Positions 34,375-42,543 of a stretch of 48,536 nucleotides of DNA are shown one piece after another. The stretch is from Hungateiclostridiaceae bacterium UBA3922. GTDB lineage: Bacteria > Bacillota > Clostridia > Acetivibrionales > DTU013. Under the pieces are notes generated by a model. The model was not told the origin of the DNA, searched no databases, and was given only the letters and a program-made list of their open reading frames with translations. The stretch's first letter is position 1. Every line of letters begins with the position of its first letter. The position numbers and the translations under genes were made by a program. The stretch is taken from positions 651-49,186 of the forward strand of contig DGEQ01000079.1 of assembly GCA_002386045.1 (NCBI GenBank), written 5' to 3'.

Positions 34375-34389
34375 CGCACCTTGACACTT

Positions 34390-34420
34390 AAAAAGGCTGT
34401 CTTTTCAAGACAGCCTTTTT
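34390..34420 (-). terminator. Bidirectional terminator after rpmF
   Basis: Perfect 14-bp stem AAAAAGGCTGTCTT/AAGACAGCCTTTTT with a 3-base loop and T tracts on both strands. It ends yceD-rpmF. Confidence 0.92.
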
Positions 34421-34448
34421 CGTCGCTGAGATCCGGCCTGCGACCGGA

Positions 34449-34634
34449 TTATTTTGCCTCGACTACCCTGAGGACTTCCTTGCCATCATAATATCCGCAT
34501 TCCCTGCAGACTATGTGGGGAGCTTTCAGCGTATGACACTGAGGGCAGCTGACCAGAGTAGGCTGGGACAGCTTCCACTGAGATCTCCTTTTGCATGTCC
34601 TGGCTTTGGACCATTTACGTTTCGGATTCGCCAT
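34449..34634 (-). CDS. rpmF: 50S ribosomal protein L32 (zinc-binding form)
   Basis: bL32, 61 residues: MANPKRKWSKARTCKRRS start, then two Cys pairs (CPQC and CREC) forming the zinc ribbon of the C+ type. GGGGAGG lies upstream of the ATG. It follows yceD by 29 bases, the classical yceD-rpmF pair, but plsX, which commonly follows in Firmicutes, is not here: a strong terminator closes the unit. Confidence 0.97.
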   Translation of the reverse strand: MANPKRKWSKARTCKRRSQWKLSQPTLVSCPQCHTLKAPHIVCRECGYYDGKEVLRVVEAK

Positions 34635-34663
34635 ATTCTAACACCTCCCCTGATAATCGAATG

Positions 34664-35161
34664 TCACGATTTTTCAAAAAAGCTTCTCAGACCTTCCATG
34701 CGCGGATCGATGCTGTCACCGGAGCAACCGCACCGGACCTCGTTGAGGTTTGCGCCGCAACTGCTGCATAATCCCCTGCATTGTTCCGAACACAAATGCT
34801 TCATCGGAAGGTTCAGGATTATATTATCATTAAGTGCCCTGCTGATGTCAAGTTTTTTCCCTTCAAAGAGATACATGTCGTTCTGTTCCGAATCGGCGCT
34901 GCCCGAGAAATCCTCTTTTATCCTTAGCCTAAGCGCGCCCCTGACTTCACCAAGACACCTGTAACACGCACTTTTGTATGCGGCTTCGAGCCATCCGTCA
35001 AGATGCAGGATACCGCTATTGTTGGTCAGCGTGCCTGAAAAAATGACATCGCCCTCGATGGTGCAGCCTTCCACAGGCTCCCTCTCCGGCGGTCCACCTG
35101 TCCAGTCGATCTTCAGGCAGGCACCGTTGATCGTTATAATATCCGAAATATCAACCTTCAT
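34664..35161 (-). CDS. yceD: YceD/DUF177 protein
   Basis: 165 residues of the YceD (DUF177) family, conserved beside rpmF and implicated in 23S rRNA accumulation in other bacteria. Central CYRCLGEV and the C-terminal CSEQCRGLCSSCGANLN and CGC cysteines form the family's probable metal site. ATG 35161 is preferred (AAGGGGT 7 bases upstream). It is driven by a consensus promoter. Confidence 0.9.
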   Translation of the reverse strand: MKVDISDIITINGACLKIDWTGGPPEREPVEGCTIEGDVIFSGTLTNNSGILHLDGWLEAAYKSACYRCLGEVRGALRLRIKEDFSGSADSEQNDMYLFEGKKLDISRALNDNIILNLPMKHLCSEQCRGLCSSCGANLNEVRCGCSGDSIDPRMEGLRSFFEKS

Positions 35162-35193
35162 AAGCGATACCCCTTGAATCAGCAACAAGGAAC

Positions 35194-35222
35194 ATTATAC
35201 TAACTAATACCCGCATTGTCAA
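35194..35222 (-). promoter_or_regulatory. Consensus SigA promoter of yceD-rpmF
   Basis: Minus strand TTGACA (35217-35222), 17-base spacer, TATAAT (35194-35199): exact match to consensus in both boxes and spacing. Confidence 0.88.
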
Positions 35223-35227
35223 GGCAA

Positions 35228-36424
35228 TCATTTCGATACCAGCCGCAGCGTCTCCCTTGCTATTGCAAGTTCTTCGTTGGTGGGTATGACAAGCGTCCTG
35301 ACCTTCGCATCCGCCGCACTTATATCCATTTCACGGCCCCTGACCGTATTTTTCTCAGGGTCGATGCGCAGCCCAAGGAAATCCATGTTTTCCATGATAA
35401 TTCTCCTGACCAGCGGATTGTTCTCGCCTATACCCGCCGTAAAGACGACGGCATCCAGGCCGTTCATGACGGCTGCATAGCTGCCGATGTACTGCTTGAC
35501 CCGGTAGCAGAATATCCTGATGGCCAGACGTGCTCTTTCATTGCCGGCATCGAATGCTTCCTCCAGGTCCCTGAAATCGCTGCTGACGCCCGAAATGCCG
35601 AGGACCCCGGATTTCTTGTTGAGATACTCGTCTATTTCCTTCGGGGTCATTTTTTCATTTTCCATCAGGAACTTCACTACCGCCGGATCCACCGAACCGC
35701 TCCTGGTCCCCATCACAAGACCATCAAGCGGGGTGAAGCCCATGCTTGTATCGACGGACTTTCCAAACTCAACGGCGCAGACGCTTGCCCCGTTGCCCAG
35801 GTGGCATGTCACCAGCTTCAGTTCCTCGAGCGGTCTTGCAAGCATCACCGCGGCACGCTGCGCTACATACTTGTGCGATGTGCCGTGGAAGCCGTACTTC
35901 CTGATCCCGTGTTTTTCATACATTTCGTACGGCAGTGCGTACAGGTAGGCATGCTGGGGTATCGTCTGGTGGAACGCTGTGTCAAACACGGCCACCATCG
36001 GAGTATCCGGCATAATGTGCATGCATGCCTCGATCCCTATGATGTTCGGCGGATTGTGGAGCGGGGCCAGGTCTATGCATTCCCTTATGGCAGCCATTAC
36101 ATTTTCATCGATTATGACCGACTCATGGAATTTTTCTCCGCCATGGACTATGCGGTGCCCTACTGCCGCTATTTCGGACATGTCACTGATCACGCCGGTA
36201 TTTCCATTAGTCAGTACGTCGATGACCTGCCTGATCGCCGCCTTATGGCTGGTCATGTCGACCTCGATGACGATAGGGTCACACCCCGTCCTGGTGTGCT
36301 TTATGAACGAGTTGTCTATGCCGATCCTGTCACAGAGGCCCCTGGCCAGGACGGCCTCGTTTTCCATGTCTATAAGCTGGTACTTCAATGACGAACTTCC
36401 TGTGTTTATAACCAATATCTTCAT
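35228..36424 (-). CDS. ackA: Acetate kinase
   Basis: Interconverts acetyl phosphate + ADP and acetate + ATP, the ATP-yielding end of fermentation. 398 residues with signature VINTGSSSLKYQL at the N-terminus, GHRIVHGGEKF, KYGFHGTSHKYV, HLGNGAS, GLVMGTRSGSVDP and FTAGIGENNPLVR. AAGGAG lies upstream of the ATG. It follows pta by 15 bases. Confidence 0.97.
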   Translation of the reverse strand: MKILVINTGSSSLKYQLIDMENEAVLARGLCDRIGIDNSFIKHTRTGCDPIVIEVDMTSHKAAIRQVIDVLTNGNTGVISDMSEIAAVGHRIVHGGEKFHESVIIDENVMAAIRECIDLAPLHNPPNIIGIEACMHIMPDTPMVAVFDTAFHQTIPQHAYLYALPYEMYEKHGIRKYGFHGTSHKYVAQRAAVMLARPLEELKLVTCHLGNGASVCAVEFGKSVDTSMGFTPLDGLVMGTRSGSVDPAVVKFLMENEKMTPKEIDEYLNKKSGVLGISGVSSDFRDLEEAFDAGNERARLAIRIFCYRVKQYIGSYAAVMNGLDAVVFTAGIGENNPLVRRIIMENMDFLGLRIDPEKNTVRGREMDISAADAKVRTLVIPTNEELAIARETLRLVSK

Positions 36425-36439
36425 TTACATACAACTCCT

Positions 36440-37432
36440 TCAGCTCATTTGTGCCTGGACTGCCGTTATTGCAACGACGCCCACGATATCTTCAGCCGAA
36501 CATCCCCTTGAGAGGTCGTTCACCGGTTTTGCTATGCCCTGTGTGATAGGTCCGTAGGCCTCGGCCTTTGCAAGCCTCTGTGTCAGCTTGTATGCTATGT
36601 TGCCGCAGTTGAGGTCCGGGAAAATAAGCACGTTTGCCTTGCCGGCAACAGGGCTTCCCTTTGCCTTGAACTGTCCGACCGATGGCACGAGTGCCGCGTC
36701 GGCCTGAAGCTCTCCGTCGATCAGCAGATCAGGGGCCTTTTCTTTCGCCAGCTTCGTTGCTTCGCGGACTTTCCTCACGAGTTCGCTGTCAGCGCTGCCA
36801 TAGGTGGAGTAGGACAGCATTGCGACGACCGGTTCATCCTGTATGAGGTTCCTGAATGTTTTCGCAGATGAGACAGCAATTTCGGAAAGTTGTTCTGCGT
36901 CCGGGTTTTCGACCAGGCCGCTGTCAGCATATATAAAAGTGCCGTTGCTGCCATATTCACAATCCGGCACTACCATTACGAAAAATGCCGAAACCAGTTT
37001 CGTGCCCGGAGCGGTCTTGAGTATCTGCAAAGCCGGCCTGAGTGTTTCAGCCGTCGAATGTATGGCTCCGGCGACCATTCCGTCCGCATCGCCCATCTTT
37101 ACCATCATTACTCCCCAGTAAAGCTCGTCTTTCAGGATCTCGCGGGCTTTTTCAGGTGTCATCCCCTTGTCTTTCCTGATTTCATAAAGCGCTTCTGCAT
37201 ACCTGTTGAAGTCGGGTGATGTTTCAGGATCGACTATCTTCGCCTTCGAGATGTCCAGATCGCCGGCCAGATTTTTGATCTCGGCCTCCCTGCCCACCAG
37301 GACGATCTTTGCTATACCCTTTTCCAGCACCATTGCCGCGGCCCTGATCGTCCTTATATCCGAGCTTTCAGGCAGTACGATGGTTTTGATGTCTTTTTTT
37401 GCGCGTTCACTGATCTGTTCAAGAAATTTCAA
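36440..37432 (-). CDS. pta: Phosphate acetyltransferase
   Basis: Converts acetyl-CoA + phosphate to acetyl phosphate + CoA. 330 residues, the short single-domain form. LPESSDIRTIRAA, GVMMVKMGDADGMVAGAIHST, MLSYSTYGSA, DGELQADAALVP and ANVLIFPDLNCGNIAYKL are family blocks. The start is TTG 37432 with AAAGGGG 8 bases upstream; two earlier in-frame TTG codons are worse placed. It leads pta-ackA. Confidence 0.96.
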   Translation of the reverse strand: MKFLEQISERAKKDIKTIVLPESSDIRTIRAAAMVLEKGIAKIVLVGREAEIKNLAGDLDISKAKIVDPETSPDFNRYAEALYEIRKDKGMTPEKAREILKDELYWGVMMVKMGDADGMVAGAIHSTAETLRPALQILKTAPGTKLVSAFFVMVVPDCEYGSNGTFIYADSGLVENPDAEQLSEIAVSSAKTFRNLIQDEPVVAMLSYSTYGSADSELVRKVREATKLAKEKAPDLLIDGELQADAALVPSVGQFKAKGSPVAGKANVLIFPDLNCGNIAYKLTQRLAKAEAYGPITQGIAKPVNDLSRGCSAEDIVGVVAITAVQAQMS

Positions 37433-37570
37433 TTGCAAGACCCCTTTCAAGCAAATTCGGGACAGGTTTATTCTGCCCTGATCTGAAGTGTTTAGTCCGA
37501 TATAAACCGAAGTGCTTAATTATCACCTGGTTCTAACATCAGCTTATATCAGGCATTTCAGCCATGTTTT

Positions 37571-37599
37571 ATTATATACAAAACGTTTATTGTATACAA
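37571..37599 (-). promoter_or_regulatory. pta-ackA promoter with operator-like repeats
   Basis: Minus strand TTGTAT (37594-37599), 17-base spacer, TATAAT (37571-37576). The -35 is part of the palindrome TTGTATACAA, and TTGTAT occurs three times in 40 bases. The leader of about 130 bases holds a direct repeat GAAGTGTTTA/GAAGTGCTTA (37485-37494, 37509-37518 on plus). Confidence 0.55.
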
Positions 37600-37753
37600 G
37601 ATACAATTCGTATTATGTTGCCTGAAATTGAGTATTTCAATAAAAACACCAAGTAAGCAGCACGTCACATGGAAAACTGCACATATCCCTGCAGGAAAAA
37701 AGCCGACCGATCAGGATGCTCATGTGACTCGTGTAAAGAGGTTCGGATGCAGA

Positions 37754-39238
37754 TCAGGCATCAGGCCTGCCAAAAGATATGATGAAAAAGGTCCTGTATT
37801 TACTGGTATCGGTATCATGACCGGAACCGGGCTCCAGGGTGCCCTGCCGCAGCCGTTGGACCAATTGCCCGGAACCGTCGTCCAGCACCAGAACGCCCCC
37901 ATGCTTTTCAACGATCTTGCTGGCAATGGCGAGTCCAAGTCCCGTTCCTCCGCTGCTCCTGGAACCGTCTGCCTTTACGAAAGGATCGAATATGGTCCGG
38001 CGGATCTCTTCAGCGATGCCGGTCCCGTTGTCCGCGATCACTATGTCGGTCCGGTCCGGCATATCATATAGCCCGATGAGCACGGAAGTTCCGGGAGGAT
38101 TGTGCCGGACGGCGTTGACGATGATATTGGAGACGGCCCTGGTCATCTCTTTCCTGTCGATCATGAGCATGACCTTTCCCCGGGGAATGTCCAGTTCGGG
38201 CTCGATCCCTTTTTCTTCCATCTGTTCATAGTGTTCCGCGGCCAATTCTCTCAGAAACCCGGCAAGATCGGTATTTTCCAAGTCCAGGCCCGTTTCACGG
38301 AAATCCAGTTTTGCCAGTTCGAACAGATCCTCTGTTAGTTTCGATACATACATGGATTTGCTGTAGATGGTTTCGATATACCTTTTCTTCCTTTCTTCGT
38401 CCTTTACCATGTTTTCCGCCAGCGCCCTGCTATATCCGCTGATCACTGTCACCGGCGTCTTCAGGTCGTGGGATATATCGATGAACATCCTGTTCCTCGC
38501 TTCTTCCATCCTTATTTTTTCTTCCCGTGCAGCCTCAAGCTTTTCAGCCATTTCATTGAATGCATCCCTTATCTGCAGGAATTCGTCCTCAGCCCGGAAA
38601 TCCATGCGGACGTCCAGTTTTCCCGCCCTGAGCTCATTTATGGCGTCGGTTATCCCGGACAACGGCCTGCTTATCCTTATGGATGTCCATTTGCTGTAAA
38701 GGAATATATTCAGAAGGAACAGGACCAAAAACAGGAAAAATGATGCGATGACTGCCTTAACGACCTTTTTTGCGGCAGGAAGGCGAAAATCCGTCATATT
38801 GAGTCGTATTTCCACGCTGCGGCTCGGGATCATAACAAGGCATGTGTAAGCACGGCCGTCTCCGGCGGTGAAATTGGCCGCAGTACAGAGCCATTCGCCG
38901 CCGTCACCGGGATAGCTCAGCATTTCGTACAGCTGTTTGCTGCTGTACTCATATTCCACCGTCTTCTTGTCGCCTTTTACGAATACGACCCTGTTTTCTT
39001 CATCAAGTATCTCCGCCCATCCGCCCAGTGTGGCAATGTCCGTGATATCCATACTCTCGTAGTCTGCTCTTGCCACCTGGTCAGCCGTCAGCGCCGGGGC
39101 TGCCTCCCCGGACATGCTCTTCATCAGCGAATACCCCAGGAATGCCATGGACAGGACTGCGGCAGCAAGCATTATCATGACGAAAGTTACGTAGTTTTTA
39201 AGAAGCGTGCCATGAAGGCTTTTCTTCCTCACCGTCAT
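37754..39238 (-). CDS. Sensor histidine kinase of the ABC/HExxH cassette
   Basis: 494 residues. Two membrane segments (about 15-38 and 160-182) flank an extracytoplasmic domain of about 120 residues; then a HAMP domain (183-235), HisKA with phospho-acceptor His257 (FIDISHDLKTPVTVISGY) and a HATPase domain (N box NIIVNAVRHN, IADNGTGI, GGTGLGLAI). The last 40 residues do not show the usual G2 box plus beta strand and could be divergent or frameshifted. It overlaps the response regulator (ATGA). It likely senses an envelope signal for the ABC transporter genes upstream. Confidence 0.9.
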   Translation of the reverse strand: MTVRKKSLHGTLLKNYVTFVMIMLAAAVLSMAFLGYSLMKSMSGEAAPALTADQVARADYESMDITDIATLGGWAEILDEENRVVFVKGDKKTVEYEYSSKQLYEMLSYPGDGGEWLCTAANFTAGDGRAYTCLVMIPSRSVEIRLNMTDFRLPAAKKVVKAVIASFFLFLVLFLLNIFLYSKWTSIRISRPLSGITDAINELRAGKLDVRMDFRAEDEFLQIRDAFNEMAEKLEAAREEKIRMEEARNRMFIDISHDLKTPVTVISGYSRALAENMVKDEERKKRYIETIYSKSMYVSKLTEDLFELAKLDFRETGLDLENTDLAGFLRELAAEHYEQMEEKGIEPELDIPRGKVMLMIDRKEMTRAVSNIIVNAVRHNPPGTSVLIGLYDMPDRTDIVIADNGTGIAEEIRRTIFDPFVKADGSRSSGGTGLGLAIASKIVEKHGGVLVLDDGSGQLVQRLRQGTLEPGSGHDTDTSKYRTFFIISFGRPDA

Positions 39239-39951
39239 TTCTCCTTTTCGAACCGGTAGCCGAGCCCTCTTACGGTTTTAAGATACACGGGGTTCCTCGG
39301 ATCGTCCTCGATCTTGTCGCGGAGCTTACTTATATGCACCATGACCGTATTGTCATCGCTTTCATAGAAATCTCCGCCCCATACATGCTCGTAGATTCGG
39401 CTTTTAGTGAATACCCTGCCCCTGTTTTCCATCAGCAGGCACAGTATCCTGTATTCGATGGCGGTAAGGGGTATCTCCCTGCCGTTTTTCGTCAGCGTGC
39501 AGCTTGCCCTGTCAAGCACCAGTCCTCCCGCCGTGATGCGTTCCTGCGCCTGTGCTGCCGGCGCGTTCAGCCTGTAATACCTGCGGAGCTGCGCCTGGAC
39601 CCTCGCCGTGATTTCCAGCGGATTGAACGGTTTTGTTATGTAATCGTCCGCGCCGAGGTCGAGCCCGAGTATCTTCCCGCTGTCGTCGCTCCTGGCTGAA
39701 AGTATCAGTATCGGCATGTTGCTTGTTTCGCGGATTTTCCTCACAAGCGTGTACCCGTCCATCCCCGGCATCATTATGTCAAGCACCGCCGCGTCGATGA
39801 ACGCATCTTTCCTGCAAAGCACATCAAAAGCCTCTTTCCCGTTGAAAACACCTATCACGCTGAACCCGGCATTTTCAAGATAAAGGCTCAGCAGGTCCAC
39901 TATTTCCTTTTCATCGTCAGCCAGCAGGATCGTATACTTTCTGTCCTCCAT
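39235..39951 (-). CDS. OmpR/PhoB-type response regulator
   Basis: 238 residues: receiver domain with acidic DDE (12-14), phospho-acceptor Asp58 (VLDIMMPGMDG) and Lys in TKPFNP, then a winged-helix domain (about 140-235, LTAIEYRILCLLMENRGRVFTKSRI, shown in full only by position, ending TVRGLGYRF). GGAGG is 10 bases before the chosen ATG 39951. It is coupled to the sensor kinase. Direct repeats of the kind bound by this class stand before the ABC ATPase gene (42465-42482), suggesting autoregulation of the cassette. Confidence 0.92.
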   Translation of the reverse strand: MEDRKYTILLADDEKEIVDLLSLYLENAGFSVIGVFNGKEAFDVLCRKDAFIDAAVLDIMMPGMDGYTLVRKIRETSNMPILILSARSDDSGKILGLDLGADDYITKPFNPLEITARVQAQLRRYYRLNAPAAQAQERITAGGLVLDRASCTLTKNGREIPLTAIEYRILCLLMENRGRVFTKSRIYEHVWGGDFYESDDNTVMVHISKLRDKIEDDPRNPVYLKTVRGLGYRFEKEK

Positions 39952-39982
39952 TCCAGGAAATCCTCCATCCATGCCCGGGCAG

Positions 39983-40960
39983 TCACCTGCCCGTGTTTTC
40001 CAGCAGCCCGGCCAGTGACAGGCTCCCGGCATGCATGTCCTGTTTCCAGTCCGGGTCGAGCCTGTCCAGGAGCATACAGATACCCATGCCGCTCTTGTAA
40101 TACTTCTCCTTTCCAAAGGAAGTTTCCTTCAATGAGTGAAGATATTGTCCGTACAGTTCTTCATCGGAAAGCGCGAGCGCAGTCTTTGCCTCGACATACC
40201 TCGCCGTTCCCTCCAGCAGTTCATACAGGTCGGCGTGACTTTCCACAGCATTGGCATCGATCCCTGCCTTTTCACTTACCAGCGCCAGCGTATCTTTTCT
40301 TGTCCTGATATACTCCGCTACAGCTTCGGCATCAGGCATGCCTTCGTCCGAAACCACCAGCCGGTACAATAGATCTGCCTGTTTTTCGTACATGGCACGT
40401 ATTTCCGGATCGGATTCGCTTTCCTCGATCCTTGCCTCGATACCGGGATCTGCGATCCCTTCAGCCAATGCCTTTATTTTCTCCTCCCAGCGGCTTAACT
40501 GGCAGGCATGCATCGCCTCATGGCATAGTATCGATATATACTGGCTCTCCGACATCTTTTTGCCCTCGATCGAGAACCGATCGATCAAAAAGTCTTCAAT
40601 GCTGCCGGAAAAGCCCTCCACGATCTGTCCGACCGAATCCATCACCGATTTGGACGGCACCAGGATATATATCCTGTCTTCGTCAGGATATACCGTGCAT
40701 GCGATGACAGGCAGGACCGGCTTCCTTTTCCTGACTTCCCCGTCAAAGACCACGTACTCCGCGTTGCCTTTACGTATTGCGACCGGGTAACGGCTTACGG
40801 AAAGACCCGGCCATATCTGCCCCAGCCTCCCGTCCTCCAGTGTGCATGCTTTTTCATACAATACCAGGTCCTCCCCGGGCAGTCCCCGTAAGGAAGTCAC
40901 CAGCACGCCGGCCGCCAGCAGGACACCGATGAGCAGGTAGATCGGCCTGAATGCTTTCAT
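39983..40960 (-). CDS. Membrane-anchored HExxH protein (putative metallopeptidase)
   Basis: 325 residues, not assigned to a named family. Residues 7-24 form a signal anchor; the rest would be outside. ILCHEAMHACQ (HEAMH at 147-151) is a zinc HExxH motif, and LLEGTARYVE (250 and 257 are Glu) about 100 residues later could give the third ligand as in gluzincins. AGGAGGTG lies close to the ATG at 40960. One base separates it from the permease stop, and the response regulator follows after 31 bases, so it is part of the cassette. A role in processing or removing a peptide outside the cell is possible but not shown. Confidence 0.75.
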   Translation of the reverse strand: MKAFRPIYLLIGVLLAAGVLVTSLRGLPGEDLVLYEKACTLEDGRLGQIWPGLSVSRYPVAIRKGNAEYVVFDGEVRKRKPVLPVIACTVYPDEDRIYILVPSKSVMDSVGQIVEGFSGSIEDFLIDRFSIEGKKMSESQYISILCHEAMHACQLSRWEEKIKALAEGIADPGIEARIEESESDPEIRAMYEKQADLLYRLVVSDEGMPDAEAVAEYIRTRKDTLALVSEKAGIDANAVESHADLYELLEGTARYVEAKTALALSDEELYGQYLHSLKETSFGKEKYYKSGMGICMLLDRLDPDWKQDMHAGSLSLAGLLENTGR

Positions 40961-40961
40961 G

Positions 40962-41720
40962 TCACACCTCCTTCCTGAAAAGGACAAATGTAAGGGAAAG
41001 GACCAGGTACAGCAGCAACAGCGTGGCAAGTACAGGTCCGGGATCCACGGGAGCTCCTGTCAGGATGTTCGAAGCCTGCTGCTGTACTGCAGATAAGTCC
41101 GGTGTCAAAAACAGCAGGATACGTGCGGCTGCTGCGCCGACGCCTTGTGCAGTGTCGGCAAGGGTGTCCAGCACGCCATGGAGTATCCCTGCGGCATAAA
41201 CGAGAATGCCGGCAACTCCTGCAACATACACGGGCGCCCTTATGCTCACGACGCTTACGGCCGCGCTCAGGAACAACGAATTGATGCTCATGACGATGAT
41301 ACACAGGAATGTCGGCAGAATGAGCCCGGGCCTGCCATAAGCTACGCAGAAAACGACAAGCGATACATAAAACGAAAGCATGCAGAAAAGGCTTGCGAGC
41401 ATATTGCCGACAGTGAGCGAAAACATGTACTGCCACGGTTTTATCCCCCTTACAAGCACAAGATGCGTCGTTTTCCTTTCAAACTCATCAGGGATCGTCC
41501 GAAGCGATACCATCACGGCGAGCAGGCCCGATACGAAACCTGTTATCGAGAGGGCCACAGGCACCATCTGTTCGAATCCCGAAACCTTTCTCCCGTTTAT
41601 CATAAGGTTGCTGTCCCCGGTGGTGACCAGCAGCATGATCGCCATGCCGATGAATGCAACGACATGAAATGTCTTCCCGCGTATCCGTTCCCTGAACGTA
41701 TTATGTATCAGCGCAAGCAT
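40962..41720 (-). CDS. ABC-2 type transporter permease
   Basis: 252 residues with six predicted membrane segments and an extracytoplasmic loop after the first. The N-terminal motif LALIHNTFRERIRGKTFHVV and the FERKTTHLVLVRGIKPWQYM amphipathic region are typical of ABC-2 permeases of the NosY/antibiotic-export type. ATG 41720 is chosen for GGAGG 8 bases upstream. It overlaps the ATPase gene by 20 bases. Substrate unknown. Confidence 0.85.
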   Translation of the reverse strand: MLALIHNTFRERIRGKTFHVVAFIGMAIMLLVTTGDSNLMINGRKVSGFEQMVPVALSITGFVSGLLAVMVSLRTIPDEFERKTTHLVLVRGIKPWQYMFSLTVGNMLASLFCMLSFYVSLVVFCVAYGRPGLILPTFLCIIVMSINSLFLSAAVSVVSIRAPVYVAGVAGILVYAAGILHGVLDTLADTAQGVGAAAARILLFLTPDLSAVQQQASNILTGAPVDPGPVLATLLLLYLVLSLTFVLFRKEV

Positions 41721-42405
41721 GTCCGGCACCTCCCACGGTTTTTACAAACATTTCTTCAAGACCGGCGCCGGCCAGGTCGCTCCTGTCCGCCATGCCGGCC
41801 GGTTTTCCGTTCACGATGATCAGTATCCTGTCTGCGACTTTTTCTACATCGCCCAATATATGGGAATTCATGATGATGGTTTTGCCTTCACGTTTCAGCC
41901 GTCCGATCAGTCCGAGCATTTCTATCCTTCCGACGGCGTCAAGGCCTGACGTGGGCTCATCGAGTACCAGGAGTTCGGGGTCTCCCAGCAGGGCCTGTGC
42001 AAATGCAAGCCTCTGCAGCATTCCCTTTGAATAGTTTCTGACCCTGATACCGGCTGCGCCGGACAATCCGACAAGCTCCAGCAGTTCTGCGATCTGCCGG
42101 CCGGCTGTCTGCCTGTCCAGCTTCTGCAGTCTCGAATAGAACCGCATTACCTCGTGACCGGTCAGGAACGGATGGAAATAAGGAGTTTCAGGGGAATAAC
42201 CTGTCTTCGTGTTCCTGTCGATGAGCACCTTCCCGCCGGACGGCCTGGTAAGTCCGAGTATCATTTTTATAGTCGTCGTCTTTCCGGCTCCGTTTGGTCC
42301 CAGGAACCCAAGCACCTCGCCCTTTTCAACGCTGAATGAAAGGCCGTCGACTGCCTTCGTCCTGCCATATGTCTTGACCAGCCCACAGCATTCCAGTATC
42401 TTCAA
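41701..42405 (-). CDS. ABC transporter ATP-binding protein
   Basis: 234 residues. Walker A GPNGAGKTT, the Q-loop region KTGYSPETPYFHPFLT, signature YSKGMLQRLAF, Walker B LLVLDEPTSGLD and the H-loop NSHIL are all present, of the CcmA/DRA group that pairs with ABC-2 permeases. The start is TTG 42405, 7 bases after GGAGG; the ATG at 42432 lacks a site. The TTG and its ribosome site lie inside a perfect 14-bp inverted repeat (42404-42447). First gene of the cassette. Confidence 0.9.
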   Translation of the reverse strand: MKILECCGLVKTYGRTKAVDGLSFSVEKGEVLGFLGPNGAGKTTTIKMILGLTRPSGGKVLIDRNTKTGYSPETPYFHPFLTGHEVMRFYSRLQKLDRQTAGRQIAELLELVGLSGAAGIRVRNYSKGMLQRLAFAQALLGDPELLVLDEPTSGLDAVGRIEMLGLIGRLKREGKTIIMNSHILGDVEKVADRILIIVNGKPAGMADRSDLAGAGLEEMFVKTVGGAGHACADT

Positions 42406-42447
42406 AGCTTTCACCTCCACGCTTTTTATCATAGAGGTGAAAGCTTT
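42404..42447. promoter_or_regulatory. Perfect 14-bp inverted repeat over start of the ABC operon
   Basis: Arms AAAGCTTTCACCTC (42404-42417) and GAGGTGAAAGCTTT (42434-42447), loop of 16 bases. In RNA it would mask the Shine-Dalgarno and TTG start of the ATPase gene. In DNA it flanks a TATGAT -10-like box (minus strand, in the loop), so it could instead be an operator. Confidence 0.7.
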
Positions 42448-42464
42448 AAACATGTTTTACGCAG

Positions 42465-42482
42465 CCTTAAAATTACCTTAAA
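42465..42482 (-). promoter_or_regulatory. Direct repeats, probable OmpR-type regulator box
   Basis: Minus strand TTTAAGG-TAAT-TTTAAGG: two exact 7-base repeats with an 11-base period, the usual geometry for OmpR-family dimers, upstream of the ABC/HExxH/two-component operon. Confidence 0.6.
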
Positions 42483-42522
42483 AAATGCCTGTCACCCCAT
42501 GCCGGGTGGCAGGCAACGTTTT
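42480..42522 (-). terminator. Terminator between the 42544 gene and the ABC operon
   Basis: 12-bp stem TGCCTGTCACCC/GGGTGGCAGGCA with one G-T pair and T tracts on both sides. It separates the upstream minus-strand gene from the ABC operon. Confidence 0.85.
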
Positions 42523-42543
42523 TTCATGGTTTTCAGGGTGTGG

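Noticed and set aside
34260..34383. Tandem hairpins as a CRISPR array
   Set aside because: Only two units, each an inverted repeat by itself, and no cas genes.
35216..36391. 391-codon open frame on plus
   Set aside because: Antisense shadow of ackA, caused by codon bias.
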